A stretch of 64,000 nt of DNA, taken from CAVQFC01 sp036497895. Lineage in GTDB: Bacteria > Acidobacteriota > Vicinamibacteria > Vicinamibacterales > CAVVIG01. The stretch covers positions 12,965-76,964 of the forward strand of contig DASXIR010000153.1 of the NCBI GenBank assembly GCA_036497895.1, written 5' to 3'. Numbering within the stretch: the stretch's first letter is position 1; every line of letters begins with the position of its first letter. Shown here one piece after another: positions 25,498 to 34,626 of this stretch. The position numbers were made by a program, and so were the translations under genes. The notes beneath the pieces were generated by a model. The model made no database searches and was not told where the DNA came from. It worked only from the letters and a program-made list of their open reading frames with translations.

Positions 25498-26745
25498 TCA
25501 GGTGCGGGGGTTTTCGAGACGCATCGCGAGCGGGTAGCCGCGCTTTCGCGAACCCGCCGCTTCGTCGCGCGCGTGCTCGATCAGTTCGGCTTCGAGTGCG
25601 CCCTTGGGCTGCCAGTCCTCGAGCAGGCCCGGAAGATACCAGTCGAAGAACACCTGGCTGTAAATCAGCCCGTTCTGGAACGCGGCGCGGATCGATCGCT
25701 CGAACGGAATGGCGCTCTGCTCCAGCACGTTCGGCATGTCCTCGCTGTTCATCATCGCGAACGCGAAGGCCGCGCCGTGCACCGCCGGTTCAACGCGATC
25801 GGCAGGATACGTGGTCGCTTCTTCGATCGCCTTGTAGATGCTCATGTTGCTGAACGCGACCAGCCGGCCGTAGCCATGCACGATCAGCCGCTGCAGATCC
25901 GGCGGATATTGCTTGAGGTAATCGCCGAACAGATTGGCGGCGTTGGGACCGTCCGGTGCGTCGAGACGAATCAGCCCGAGCGATCCGCTCATCAGCTTGA
26001 AGAAGCCGCGTTCGTAAATCCGCAGGATCGCGCCGATACCCTCGTAGGCGAAACCCAGATAGTCCGGCGCGCAGGTGCTGGCAAACAACGCGTTCAACCT
26101 CGCGACGTCGAACACCATCTCTTCGGTCGAACCGGAGCCGAAGCCGACGTGCGCGATCGGCAGCACCTCGCGCGGCAGCTTGGGATCGGCCAGCGAATTT
26201 TCAGGAAGAAGATGCTTGCCGATCGAGGTGGCCAACCCTTCGGACTTCCACAGGCCGGTGACCGCCTTGGCGCGCTCGACCGGACGTCCGAGCGAGTCGT
26301 GTTGATAACCGGTCAGCCGCTGGACGAGATCTTCCTGCAGCACGCCATGATCGACGGCGCCGGACGCAACGGTCTTGACGCCTGCCACCCGGCGCGGAAC
26401 GCTCGTCATCAGCGGGATGGTGAGCGCGGAGGTGGATCCAGCCGGCGCCTGACCTTTCGGCACCATGCCGACCGCATGAAACGCGGCATCGACGATTCCG
26501 CTCTGCACGTTGGCGCCGACCGCGAACGCGGTACGCACGGCGCCCGACAACTGACCGCCCGCGGCTTTGGTGACTTCGTCCAGCGACGGCGTGCCTGGTT
26601 TCGGCCGCGATACCAGCGACGTCACCTGACGCGCGGCCAGCAGCGACATCGCGAGGGAAAATTTGCCGACTGACTTCATGAAGTCGCCGGTGCTCTGCAT
26701 CATGTCGGTCAAGAGGCCACTCCTCGAACCAGGCTGATCCGCCAC
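25498..26745 (-). CDS. DUF1702-like protein, copy 1
   Basis: 415 aa, no signal peptide. The segment YLGFAYEGIGAILRIYE (229-245) and later VHGYGRL ... AFAMMNSED closely recall the GFAYEG and HG...GR pattern of DUF1702 proteins, a family of unknown function that I recall from enediyne clusters. The protein aligns by eye with the one at 34627-36003, including an amphipathic N-terminal helix rich in Ala, Ser and Leu and the ARQV/AQQV motif. It is the last gene of the long leftward run, 54 nt after the DinB-like gene. The DUF1702 call is from memory and not certain; paralogy with 34627-36003 is firmer. Confidence 0.62.
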   Translation of the reverse strand: MADQPGSRSGLLTDMMQSTGDFMKSVGKFSLAMSLLAARQVTSLVSRPKPGTPSLDEVTKAAGGQLSGAVRTAFAVGANVQSGIVDAAFHAVGMVPKGQAPAGSTSALTIPLMTSVPRRVAGVKTVASGAVDHGVLQEDLVQRLTGYQHDSLGRPVERAKAVTGLWKSEGLATSIGKHLLPENSLADPKLPREVLPIAHVGFGSGSTEEMVFDVARLNALFASTCAPDYLGFAYEGIGAILRIYERGFFKLMSGSLGLIRLDAPDGPNAANLFGDYLKQYPPDLQRLIVHGYGRLVAFSNMSIYKAIEEATTYPADRVEPAVHGAAFAFAMMNSEDMPNVLEQSAIPFERSIRAAFQNGLIYSQVFFDWYLPGLLEDWQPKGALEAELIEHARDEAAGSRKRGYPLAMRLENPRT

Positions 26746-26799
26746 GGGGATTCTCCGCGCCGATTATAAGCTGAATCGTCGAGTCAGCCGGGACGCGGA

Positions 26800-27438
26800 C
26801 TAGGCTCGCGGAAAGCGCGATTCCGACCGGACCGCGGCGATCTGGCTCTGATGGCGGCGCTCGTGACGAGCGAGAAACATCAGCATGTGCGGGACGTCGT
26901 TGGCGCCCATGAGCGGGTGTTCGGACACCATCGTGCTGAAGTCGAGGTCGCGGTTGCCATGGATGAGCTCGCGCGTCTCCGCGAACGCCGCACGCAGGTC
27001 ACCTGTCAATTCTGCCGCGGGCCGGTGTCCCCGAGGCGTGGCGGCGTCGGGATTGCGCGTCGGCAGAATCGGAAACTCCGTGATCATCCCGATCACCGCG
27101 TCCGGTACGAATCGATTCACGAAGCCAAGCGGCGTCTCGAGCATCGACAGCACAACGGTCGGGATGTGCAACGGCGACACGTTCACTTCGGCAAACGAAC
27201 GTCTCAACCGAGCCGGCTTGCCGGCGCGCTGAAGTTCGACCAGACGGCGGATTTCGTCGCGCCACAGCAACTCGGACAACCGCAGATGATCCACGATCTC
27301 GCCGATCGACCAGCGGCCCTGCCGCGGCGAGAAATCAAACTGCGCCTGCGACAGCGGCGCAATCGTCGCCAGTGTCTGCGCTCGAACGCCGCCGAAGGCC
27401 TGCAGACGTTCCTCGAGCGCCGCAGCTGCCGGCGTCAT
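26800..27438 (-). CDS. DinB-like four-helix protein (DinB_2 type)
   Basis: 212 aa, all-helical. Histidines at the expected metal-binding places of the DinB/YfiT fold are present: one in EIVDHLRLSE and two in the C-terminal HERRHQSQI. Members are thiol-dependent (bacillithiol or mycothiol) transferases or of unknown activity. The start overlaps the carotenoid-oxygenase stop by 4 nt (ATGA), so it is part of that operon. The substrate is unknown. Confidence 0.82.
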   Translation of the reverse strand: MTPAAAALEERLQAFGGVRAQTLATIAPLSQAQFDFSPRQGRWSIGEIVDHLRLSELLWRDEIRRLVELQRAGKPARLRRSFAEVNVSPLHIPTVVLSMLETPLGFVNRFVPDAVIGMITEFPILPTRNPDAATPRGHRPAAELTGDLRAAFAETRELIHGNRDLDFSTMVSEHPLMGANDVPHMLMFLARHERRHQSQIAAVRSESRFPRA

Positions 27439-28856
27439 CCCTGGTGCTTCGAAAACGAGGAGTGAAACAGCGGCGGCAGAGCTGACGGCACGCGCAGCGT
27501 CGCCACCGGCCCGGCTGACAGGCGGAACGCATCGAACAGGACGAACGACGACCGGCAGTGCTCCGCGTCGAAGAGCTGACAGAGGATCGTCCCCTGATTC
27601 GATCGCGACGGATCCGGCACGAACAGCGGCTCACCGCCGAAATAATGTCGCGGCGGCGCGCCGAACACTTCGGCCGACCGGGTCGGCCAGTCGATGCGGA
27701 CCACCTCGTCGAAGAACTTGCGGCCCGCATTCCCGGCGCGGCTCATTCCCAGCATCCAGAAGTGATCGTAGGGCAGCCCGGTCAGATCGGGATCGTGCGC
27801 CGGAAAGTCCGGCGAGTTCGAGTACCCGACTTCTGCCCGCTCGATCACCGAACCGGCAGCAAGGTCGACCGTCAACCGCAGCGGCCGTCCCCGGAAGCTG
27901 TCCGAGAACAGGTTGGGAATCGTCTGGTACTCGGGATACAGCGGCTTGTCGTAGTCGACAATGTCCACGATCAAGTGGCCGTCGCGCTCGAAGGCGTTGA
28001 TCATGTGCAGGCAATAATGATCGCCGACCTCCAGCCGCGCCACCTCCTCACCGGTGTCGCGGGATGCGACGATCAACTGGCTGCCAAGCTCCGGCTGCCA
28101 CGACAAGGCGTCCATCACGGTCGCGCCGTCCTGAATCAACGCCTCCATCCGCAATATGAGCGGGCTGACGTAGATGACGATGAAGCGCTCGCTGATCGCG
28201 AAATCGTGGGTGGACGCCGGATAGGGCAGCTTGAGCCGCTTGCGATATTTCAGTGCGCCATCGGCGCCGAACCGGAACAGGTTGATGATCGGGTTCGCCG
28301 CAGCAAACGCGACGCAGAAGTTGAACAGCTCGCCGGTTCGATGATCGACCTTCGGATGCGCGCTGAACGGCGTCACCTCGTTCAATTGCTGATCGAACGT
28401 GTAGAGGCCACGGGTCTCGCAGGTGCGCGCATCAATTTCCCACGGCAGCCCCTGTTCGCCGAACGCCAGGAGCCTGCTGCCGAACGGGTAGACGCTGACA
28501 TTGACCGGCGACTCCAGGCCGACGCCTCGCTTCAATTGATCGCCTTCGAACGCGGTCCCGAACGTGCGGAACAGCGGCTTGCCCGCGGCGTCTTCGCGGA
28601 CGAACTTCTCACTGCGCACGAAACGGTTGCTCACGCGGACGCCATCCGGCCCGAAATCGACCGCGCAGACCATGCCGTCGCCGTCGAGCCAGTGCTTGTA
28701 TTTCAGGCCGGCCCGTTCGAAGCGCGCCGGTCCATTGAAATACGCGGTACCACGGAGATACGACGGAATCGTGCCCTCAACGTCGAGCGCAATCTGCGCA
28801 TGCTCGATCACCTCGATGCTGAACGCACGTTCGACGAAGGGCGCCAGGTCTTCCAC
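27435..28856 (-). CDS. Carotenoid cleavage oxygenase (RPE65/CCD family)
   Basis: 473 aa from the GTG at 28856. The longer frame to 28961 would overlap the flavoprotein gene by 106 nt, whereas GTG shares one base with that gene's TAG stop (TAGTG), a clean coupling signal. The N-terminal family signature is present (EGTIPSYLRGTAYFNGP, then HWLDGDGM). The four iron-binding histidines fit SAHPKVD, STHDFAI, HMINAF and FHSSF. It should cleave a polyene or stilbene double bond with O2 in the cytoplasm. It sits between a halogenase-fold flavoprotein and a DinB-like gene, so a tailored polyene or aromatic substrate is a fair guess. Confidence 0.93.
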   Translation of the reverse strand: MEDLAPFVERAFSIEVIEHAQIALDVEGTIPSYLRGTAYFNGPARFERAGLKYKHWLDGDGMVCAVDFGPDGVRVSNRFVRSEKFVREDAAGKPLFRTFGTAFEGDQLKRGVGLESPVNVSVYPFGSRLLAFGEQGLPWEIDARTCETRGLYTFDQQLNEVTPFSAHPKVDHRTGELFNFCVAFAAANPIINLFRFGADGALKYRKRLKLPYPASTHDFAISERFIVIYVSPLILRMEALIQDGATVMDALSWQPELGSQLIVASRDTGEEVARLEVGDHYCLHMINAFERDGHLIVDIVDYDKPLYPEYQTIPNLFSDSFRGRPLRLTVDLAAGSVIERAEVGYSNSPDFPAHDPDLTGLPYDHFWMLGMSRAGNAGRKFFDEVVRIDWPTRSAEVFGAPPRHYFGGEPLFVPDPSRSNQGTILCQLFDAEHCRSSFVLFDAFRLSAGPVATLRVPSALPPLFHSSFSKHQG

Positions 28857-30646
28857 TACGCCCCCGATCCGCCGGCGGCCGCGCCGGTCAGCTCCGTTGC
28901 CTGGGTCCTGCGCGGCGTCCTGAACCCGAAGGCCGCCTCCGGATTCCATCCCATCGGCCACATGTAGCGTTCCGAACAGGCCGCGTGCGCCGCGTAGTCC
29001 GCGGCCATTCGTGCCGGATCGAATGACAGCTTCTCGAGGTCGAGGCTGGACACGAACGATTGATTCCAGACAATTGCCGGTTCGTCGAGCACCATCGCGT
29101 AGACGTGTGCGGCGATGTAGCGCGCCAGCGTCATCGTGTTCGCGAACTGCTGGTCGAGAACGGCGCGCGCCTCGTCTATGGACACACCGACTTTATAGAA
29201 GGTCAGCTCGGCGACGCTGAGCGCGTGGATGTCGAAGAAGTCGAAGAAGACCGGGACGGTATTGGGTTCCCGGTTGATCTTTTTCCAGTGGTAGTACTGC
29301 TGCAGCAGCGTCAACAGACCGAGATTGACGCGACCGAGCCTGGTGAAGGTCCGCAGGAAGGCGACGATGAAACGGCGGTCGGTGAAGAGATCGTTGATGA
29401 ACGGGAAGACGTAGAACGCGAAGTAGATGGTCAGCTCCCACACGTACTTCAGCGAATGCGCTTCCTGGTCGCCGAGGCAGTCGTATCCAATCTGAAAACT
29501 CGGCAGATACGCTGCATAGACTGCGCGCTCCAGTTCTTCGAACAGCGGTACCTTCGCGTCGAGCTCGGCCTGATCCGTGGTCAGGATCGACTCGACCACC
29601 AGCGTGTTGTAAATCGAGATCACGTCACCGCCGGGGCTGTACAGCGGATCCGACCAGCGGCCGGCTTCCCCGACCATCGCCCAATGACGGCGATCGATCG
29701 TCTGCACCGCGTCGAACGAATAGTCGCGGAAGCTGCCGGAATGGAGAACCGTCCGCTTCGGCAAGTCGCGTTCGAACGCCGGAAAATGCTCGCAAATCCA
29801 CTTGACCAGCAGCTTTGGATCGTTGACCGCCTCGGGCTTGAGCACCCGCGTGTCGTAGACCAGACCGAGGCTGGTGATTCCCGGCAGCGGAATCACCCAC
29901 AACCACAGCCCCTCTTCGACGAAATGGTTGGTGGCCAGCCAGAATGGCAGATGACCGAGCTGCGCGCGCTGCGGGTTGAGACGAATCTGTTTCGGCGTAG
30001 AGTCGGTCAGATTCTCGTAATTGAGAAGACCCTCCACCCACAGGAACGACGCGCCGTGACGGATGTTGTTCGACTTCTGAAGGTTGAGTTTCTTCTGCAG
30101 CACGTGGGCGCGGCCGGCGCAGTCGACGACCCAGCGCGCGGTGGCGGTCTTGCGCTCGCCGTCCACCACGTACGACACGGTGTGCGGGCCGCCTTGTTCG
30201 TCGAGATCGATCGAGAGATCGAGCGCGTGGCGATCGAAGGTGTAGCGATCGCCGGCCGCGAGATTGCGGCCGAGCAGCTCGCGTTCGAGCTCGTTGCGAT
30301 TCAGCTGATAGCTGGCGACGTTGGACATCCGACGGATGTACGACTGGCTGTAGTTCTCGATGCGGGTCGGGTCCAGGCCCTCGGTCTTCCAGATGAAGCG
30401 GAGGTTGTACTTCATGTAGTGCTCGCGAATGAGGTATTCCTCGAGCTCGAGCACCTTGGACCAGTAGTAGCCACTCACCTGAACCGTGGCTTCGCCAACT
30501 TTCTGTGCGGCCGGAGGCACCTGCAGTCGCTTGTCCACAGCCAGGATCCTGACCCCGGCGTCGGCCAGCAGCAGCTGTCGCGCCAGCGACAAGCCCGCCA
30601 GCCCCGCCCCGACGATCACCACATCAAATTTGGACGGCTCGCTCAT
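28856..30646 (-). CDS. FAD-dependent oxidoreductase of the flavin halogenase/monooxygenase superfamily
   Basis: 596 aa. The N-terminal FAD site is VVIVGAGLAGLS (GxGxxG, 13-18), followed by KVGEAT (49-54). The halogenase hallmark WxWxIP occurs as WLWVIP (248-253). At the position of the tryptophan-halogenase catalytic lysine the sequence reads NLRF (R83), and the catalytic glutamate segment is replaced by SDPLYSPGGD (from 332), closer to phenol-type halogenases and monooxygenases. A long C-terminal extension follows. It overlaps the carotenoid oxygenase by a shared TAGTG. It may hydroxylate, halogenate or epoxidise the same substrate; halogenation itself is not shown. Confidence 0.82.
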   Translation of the reverse strand: MSEPSKFDVVIVGAGLAGLSLARQLLLADAGVRILAVDKRLQVPPAAQKVGEATVQVSGYYWSKVLELEEYLIREHYMKYNLRFIWKTEGLDPTRIENYSQSYIRRMSNVASYQLNRNELERELLGRNLAAGDRYTFDRHALDLSIDLDEQGGPHTVSYVVDGERKTATARWVVDCAGRAHVLQKKLNLQKSNNIRHGASFLWVEGLLNYENLTDSTPKQIRLNPQRAQLGHLPFWLATNHFVEEGLWLWVIPLPGITSLGLVYDTRVLKPEAVNDPKLLVKWICEHFPAFERDLPKRTVLHSGSFRDYSFDAVQTIDRRHWAMVGEAGRWSDPLYSPGGDVISIYNTLVVESILTTDQAELDAKVPLFEELERAVYAAYLPSFQIGYDCLGDQEAHSLKYVWELTIYFAFYVFPFINDLFTDRRFIVAFLRTFTRLGRVNLGLLTLLQQYYHWKKINREPNTVPVFFDFFDIHALSVAELTFYKVGVSIDEARAVLDQQFANTMTLARYIAAHVYAMVLDEPAIVWNQSFVSSLDLEKLSFDPARMAADYAAHAACSERYMWPMGWNPEAAFGFRTPRRTQATELTGAAAGGSGA

Positions 30647-30671
30647 TCCACGGTCTCGCCAAGATCCGAAA

Positions 30672-30733
30672 GATTTAGATAAATCCTCAGATCCTTAAAT
30701 CCTCAAATCCTCAAATCTTCAAATCTTCAGAGG
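30672..30733. repeat. Degenerate 8-bp tandem repeat (AAATCCTC/AAATCTTC) running into a coding end
   Basis: About seven imperfect octamers fill the 64-bp gap between the flavoprotein start and the previous gene and continue into the last codons of that gene, whose SEDLKI ending and TGA stop are written by the repeat. It is A/T-rich against a GC-rich background. Confidence 0.75.
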
Positions 30734-33020
30734 TCCAATCGGGCACCATGCGCCAGACCTGCAGCAAGCGGTGCAGCATGTCCTCGTGCTGTTTGAAGTG
30801 CGCTAACAGCATACGCTTCTCGAGCACCGCCTTCGACAGGCCGAGATGCTTCTCCGCCAGGCCACCGGTCATCGCGTTGGCCATCCACAGGTAGGCCGCG
30901 ACCGGATCGACCCGGCTGGCCTTGAGCGGCAGGCGTTCGGTCATCGCGAGCACCGGGCTCACGATCCGCGAGGCCATCCGGAACGTGACGCGGTCGGCGA
31001 CCTGCAGGCCCCAGCCGATCGGATCCACGTCAACGGCCGCGATCCGGTCCGGCCGGTTGACCACGAAAAGCGTCCGCGCGCGAATCTCACCGTCGGCGGT
31101 CAACCTGAACGTGATCGTCTGCACGCCGCAGTGCACATATCCCGATCGGTTGGCGAGCATGCCCGTCTTGCCGGCCGGGTTTGGGACAAAGGCGAAACCG
31201 TACCCGTACTCCGCAAGATCGATCGATCCAGGACCGTCCGTGTCCGTCACGAGACCAGGGCCGATCATCACGTACCCCGAATCGGTCGAGGCCTCGGCCT
31301 TCAAGACGATCCAGTCGTATTTCGAGCCGATCTCGCGCAAGTCCACGATCTGCGCGCGCTCCTGGTTGACGAACTTGCCGATCTGACCGGTCGCCGCCAG
31401 CTTGAAGTACAGCTGCTGATACGACGTGCCCGCCATCCCGCTGACGCGAAGCAGATAACGCAGGACGAATTCTCTGAGCTGCGCACGGATCGTTTCGGGA
31501 TCGCCAACCTTCTGGCGATCGAAAAACAGGTCCTGCGCGAAACCCATGACCCCCAACCGGCTGCCGCCGACCGCGGCCTCGTCGAAAAACCCGAAGCCCT
31601 CGTCTGCCGGACCGTACTCCGAGGAGACGGGCAGCCGTTCGGCGTAATCCTCGTTGCGTTGCTTCCGTTGAAACCAGCGCTGGATTTCCCCGCCATCCGC
31701 GAGCGCGCGCTCGGCGAGGTCCAGCACTTCGAGATCGGCGGGCAGCATCGAGAGCGCCGTGCTCTCCACCAGCTGGAAATCCCGGGCCGAGATCAGCCGC
31801 ACGTCAGCGCCGGACGTCGCGGCGATTCGCGGCCCGCCTGGAGCACGGAACCGTCCGCGTTCGTCCACCAACCACAGGGTGTAGATGGTGGACGCGGCGC
31901 CATCAGGCATCACTGCAGTGTCCATCGACAATAGTCCGGACGCGCTGCTGAGAGCCCCGGTCCCGGACGACAGCTGGCCGTAGGCAATAACCCGCGACGC
32001 CTGGTCGCCGGCATGCCCGTCGCGATAGGTTGTGCCTTCGAGCGCATCCGCGACAATGGTCGCGACCGCACGGCCGGCGACGTCGCTGAGGATCAGTTCA
32101 CGGCGTCCGTCGATCAGCCGGACCGCACATCGTCTGTCGGACGGGTCGAACCGGAGCGGGCCTCTGGCGTAACCGATCCGCTCGCCCTCTCGAAACAGGC
32201 TGCGGGGCCGACTGGCGTGCGCCAGATCGTTCTCGACGCGCGCCAACCGGATGTGCTCGTCAACCAGTCCGGCGCCGGCTCCCCCGTCGGACTCGCCGGC
32301 GAGGGTGAACACTCTCGTGTCCCGGTCAACGTTCAGGTTGTCGAGAATCGGTCCCAGCGTCTCAGCCGCTTCGAACGGTCCGTCATCGTCGAATCGTCCG
32401 GTCACCACGAGCGACGCCAGCGAACGCGACGCGATCTCGCCCATCAGCGTGATGCTGCCACGCAGTCCCTTCAAGCTTCCCAGACCATCGACGACCACCG
32501 CCGCACCGGCAAACAGCAGGCGCGACACGCCATCCACCGATGATGACGGATAGGTGCGGCCGGCGCCAAAAAAGCGGAGGCCGCTGCGGGTGCGATCCTC
32601 GAACCGCAGCACGCCACTCTGGATCACGAAGCGCTGCGACTGCGACGCGTCGAGCTCAGTCGGAGGAGGCGGCATCGACGGTGTGGCTTCGAAGCCGTCG
32701 GGGGCGACCAGCCACCGCAGCGTCAGCGTCGCGAGCCGCTCGCCGATGCGGTTGGCACTCGTGATGCCGCTCTCCGACGTCGGAAGGCGTGCGTCGGCAT
32801 CGAGGCGGTGCAGCGTTTCGCGAACGTCGAGGCCGCAGACCTGGACCGGAAGCAACGGTGCGATCGACGCCGCCGTCGGTCCCGCCAGCGACATCAGGCC
32901 GGTCGAGAGCAGCGCCTCGCCGACCGGATTGCTGCCGACCAGGATCGGCACCGACGCCCCGAGACCGGCCGTCGTCAACGAGAGATAGCCTGCTGATGGC
33001 GCGGGCGGCCGGACGATCAT
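30711..33020 (-). CDS. Large unknown protein; C-terminal half matches the 7278-8267 protein
   Basis: 769 aa, soluble, no family recognised. The N-terminal half is glycine- and beta-rich. From about residue 450 the protein aligns by eye with the 329-aa protein at 7278-8267: GFGFFDEAAVGGSRLGVMG matches its GYFADVTISDQKLSALG, and DLREIGSKYDW matches DWREIGSKYRW. So a domain that stands alone in the CRTAC1 operon is fused to an extra N-terminal region here. The gene begins 4 nt after the stop of the degenerate ABC1 gene. Its last six codons come from an 8-bp tandem repeat, suggesting that the original stop was lost or moved. Confidence 0.78.
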   Translation of the reverse strand: MIVRPPAPSAGYLSLTTAGLGASVPILVGSNPVGEALLSTGLMSLAGPTAASIAPLLPVQVCGLDVRETLHRLDADARLPTSESGITSANRIGERLATLTLRWLVAPDGFEATPSMPPPPTELDASQSQRFVIQSGVLRFEDRTRSGLRFFGAGRTYPSSSVDGVSRLLFAGAAVVVDGLGSLKGLRGSITLMGEIASRSLASLVVTGRFDDDGPFEAAETLGPILDNLNVDRDTRVFTLAGESDGGAGAGLVDEHIRLARVENDLAHASRPRSLFREGERIGYARGPLRFDPSDRRCAVRLIDGRRELILSDVAGRAVATIVADALEGTTYRDGHAGDQASRVIAYGQLSSGTGALSSASGLLSMDTAVMPDGAASTIYTLWLVDERGRFRAPGGPRIAATSGADVRLISARDFQLVESTALSMLPADLEVLDLAERALADGGEIQRWFQRKQRNEDYAERLPVSSEYGPADEGFGFFDEAAVGGSRLGVMGFAQDLFFDRQKVGDPETIRAQLREFVLRYLLRVSGMAGTSYQQLYFKLAATGQIGKFVNQERAQIVDLREIGSKYDWIVLKAEASTDSGYVMIGPGLVTDTDGPGSIDLAEYGYGFAFVPNPAGKTGMLANRSGYVHCGVQTITFRLTADGEIRARTLFVVNRPDRIAAVDVDPIGWGLQVADRVTFRMASRIVSPVLAMTERLPLKASRVDPVAAYLWMANAMTGGLAEKHLGLSKAVLEKRMLLAHFKQHEDMLHRLLQVWRMVPDWTSEDLKI

Positions 33021-33024
33021 CGCG

Positions 33025-34608
33025 TCACAGCCGCGCCGCGGCGATCAACAGCCATCCGCCGACGATCAGCAGCACCACGGCACCAACACGTTCGGCGCCG
33101 AGTCCCAGCACCGGCACCAGATGGCGCAGCATCGACGCCAGGCCGGCGAAGGCGACCAGGGTCGTTACCATCAGCACGGTCCGGTTCCGGACGTGCTCGG
33201 TTTCGTCCGCTTCCGGCACCTGCAGATTCAACCGCAGGCGTCCCTCCGACGCCATGGTCAGGACATCATCGAGCTTCTGAGGCAGTTCGACGAGCTCCTG
33301 AACCGCGCGCTCGATGGTGATCGCCAGGTGCTGCGGATCGAGCAGGTGACCGGCCTGGCCGGCGCCGATTCGAAGGCGCTCGTCTTCGAAGGCGCCGAGC
33401 AGCGTGTCGGTGTTTGGCGCGAGTTCGTCGGCGATGCGCGCAACAGTCTGGAGTCCGTTGTAGAGATGCTGGTGGTGGGGCGAGATGCTCCAGCCCATCT
33501 CGCTGGCAACCCGCCACTGCACGAGCATGTGTTCGGCGAGTCGATCGTCGCCGCTCCACTCGCCATCGCGGAACGGCACCGCCTGACGCAACCGGCGCCG
33601 CAACTCGCCTTCGACACGAGCCGATGCGTCCGCGCCTTCGATCAGCCAGCTCGCCGCGGCATCGGGATCGTCGGCGGCCACGGCACCCACATAGCTCGCG
33701 AAGTGGGCTCGCGCCGCCGATGGATTCGGTTCGAAGGCCGCACCGGTCAGTAACAGCCGATCGTCGGTGACCACGACGTCGCGAGCGTCGAAATCGTAGG
33801 GAACAAGATTGCAGCAGAGCGCCTGCCACAGCCACGCGCTGGTCAGGCGGCCGGCGATCCCCTCACCGGTTTCGGACTGTTGTTCGAGAGTTTCGCCGAG
33901 AACCTGTTCAACCGTCAGGATGCCCGAAGCGCAGTGGTCGCGGTAGCAGGCCGGAGCGCTGAATCCGCGGCCGTTCCGCGCTTCCGCGGCCACGGTCGCG
34001 AGCGACGACGCCTGCTGCCGTTGATCGAGCCGGCGCCGCAGGGTCGCCTGGTAGTCGTCAACCGCTTCAACGAGCGCGCTTTCGGTGACGTCGATCCACG
34101 GCGCAAGCAGCCGCAGCAGCGGAGCGTCCGTATCGATCTGCTGCGACGCATCGGGGCGCACGATCGTGACCATCGCCGGAACACCAGGCGCGAGCCAGGC
34201 CAGATGGCGCTCCGTCCAGGTTGTCACCGCGAAGGGCGTTTCGTGAAACTCGAAGAACAAGCGATCGACCGGCGCGCCGAGTTGATCGCGGACGAGCGTC
34301 TTGACTGCCGTGAATGGCAGCGGCCGGCCTTCGTCCGGAATGACGCTCATCTCGGTTCGAAAACGCCGGGGCAGGAGGTCAAAACGTGCGGCCAGGTAGC
34401 GGCCGAAGCCGCCAAACACCGGGCCCAGCTCGATCAGTGTCGTTCGTAATCGGTGGCCGTCGTCTTCGCCGGATCCGAGGCGGCCTTCAGGCGGCGGCGA
34501 GCGCCGCGCGGATGCCGGCCGGCCGAGGGCGCGGATGACGGCTTCCACCTGCTTGCGCCGGCCGTGCTTGTCGATGCCGGTGTGGTTCGCCGCGGTGGGC
34601 GTGGCCAT
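33025..34608 (-). CDS. Degenerate ABC1-like protein (predicted pseudokinase), copy 2
   Basis: 527 aa. The segment ELGPVFGGFGRYLAARFDLLP (60-80) follows the ABC1 N-terminal pattern, with K and Q of KxGQ replaced by G67 and R70. The expected HxD loop and DFG read YDFDARDVVV and LTGAAF, so catalysis is unlikely. Two hydrophobic helices end the chain (RNRTVLMVTTLVAFAGLAS and AVVLLIVGGWLLIA). It aligns with 12928-14460, including the HMLVQWRVASEMGW region (there QLLLHWRIAVEHGY). It lies in one operon with a genuine UbiB kinase, as copy 1 does. The unusual N-terminal 50 residues are polar and probably disordered. Confidence 0.7.
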   Translation of the reverse strand: MATPTAANHTGIDKHGRRKQVEAVIRALGRPASARRSPPPEGRLGSGEDDGHRLRTTLIELGPVFGGFGRYLAARFDLLPRRFRTEMSVIPDEGRPLPFTAVKTLVRDQLGAPVDRLFFEFHETPFAVTTWTERHLAWLAPGVPAMVTIVRPDASQQIDTDAPLLRLLAPWIDVTESALVEAVDDYQATLRRRLDQRQQASSLATVAAEARNGRGFSAPACYRDHCASGILTVEQVLGETLEQQSETGEGIAGRLTSAWLWQALCCNLVPYDFDARDVVVTDDRLLLTGAAFEPNPSAARAHFASYVGAVAADDPDAAASWLIEGADASARVEGELRRRLRQAVPFRDGEWSGDDRLAEHMLVQWRVASEMGWSISPHHQHLYNGLQTVARIADELAPNTDTLLGAFEDERLRIGAGQAGHLLDPQHLAITIERAVQELVELPQKLDDVLTMASEGRLRLNLQVPEADETEHVRNRTVLMVTTLVAFAGLASMLRHLVPVLGLGAERVGAVVLLIVGGWLLIAAARL

Positions 34609-34626
34609 CGTGTTCGGACGCCGGTG

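Noticed and set aside
28857..28961. Longer start for the carotenoid oxygenase
   Set aside because: It would overlap the flavoprotein by 106 nt and adds a non-homologous Gly/Arg-rich leader; the GTG at 28856 fits the TAGTG coupling.
33258..33835. Several nested leftward frames within the degenerate ABC1 gene (copy 2)
   Set aside because: Arg/Ser/Ala-rich out-of-frame shadows without ribosome-binding sites or domains.
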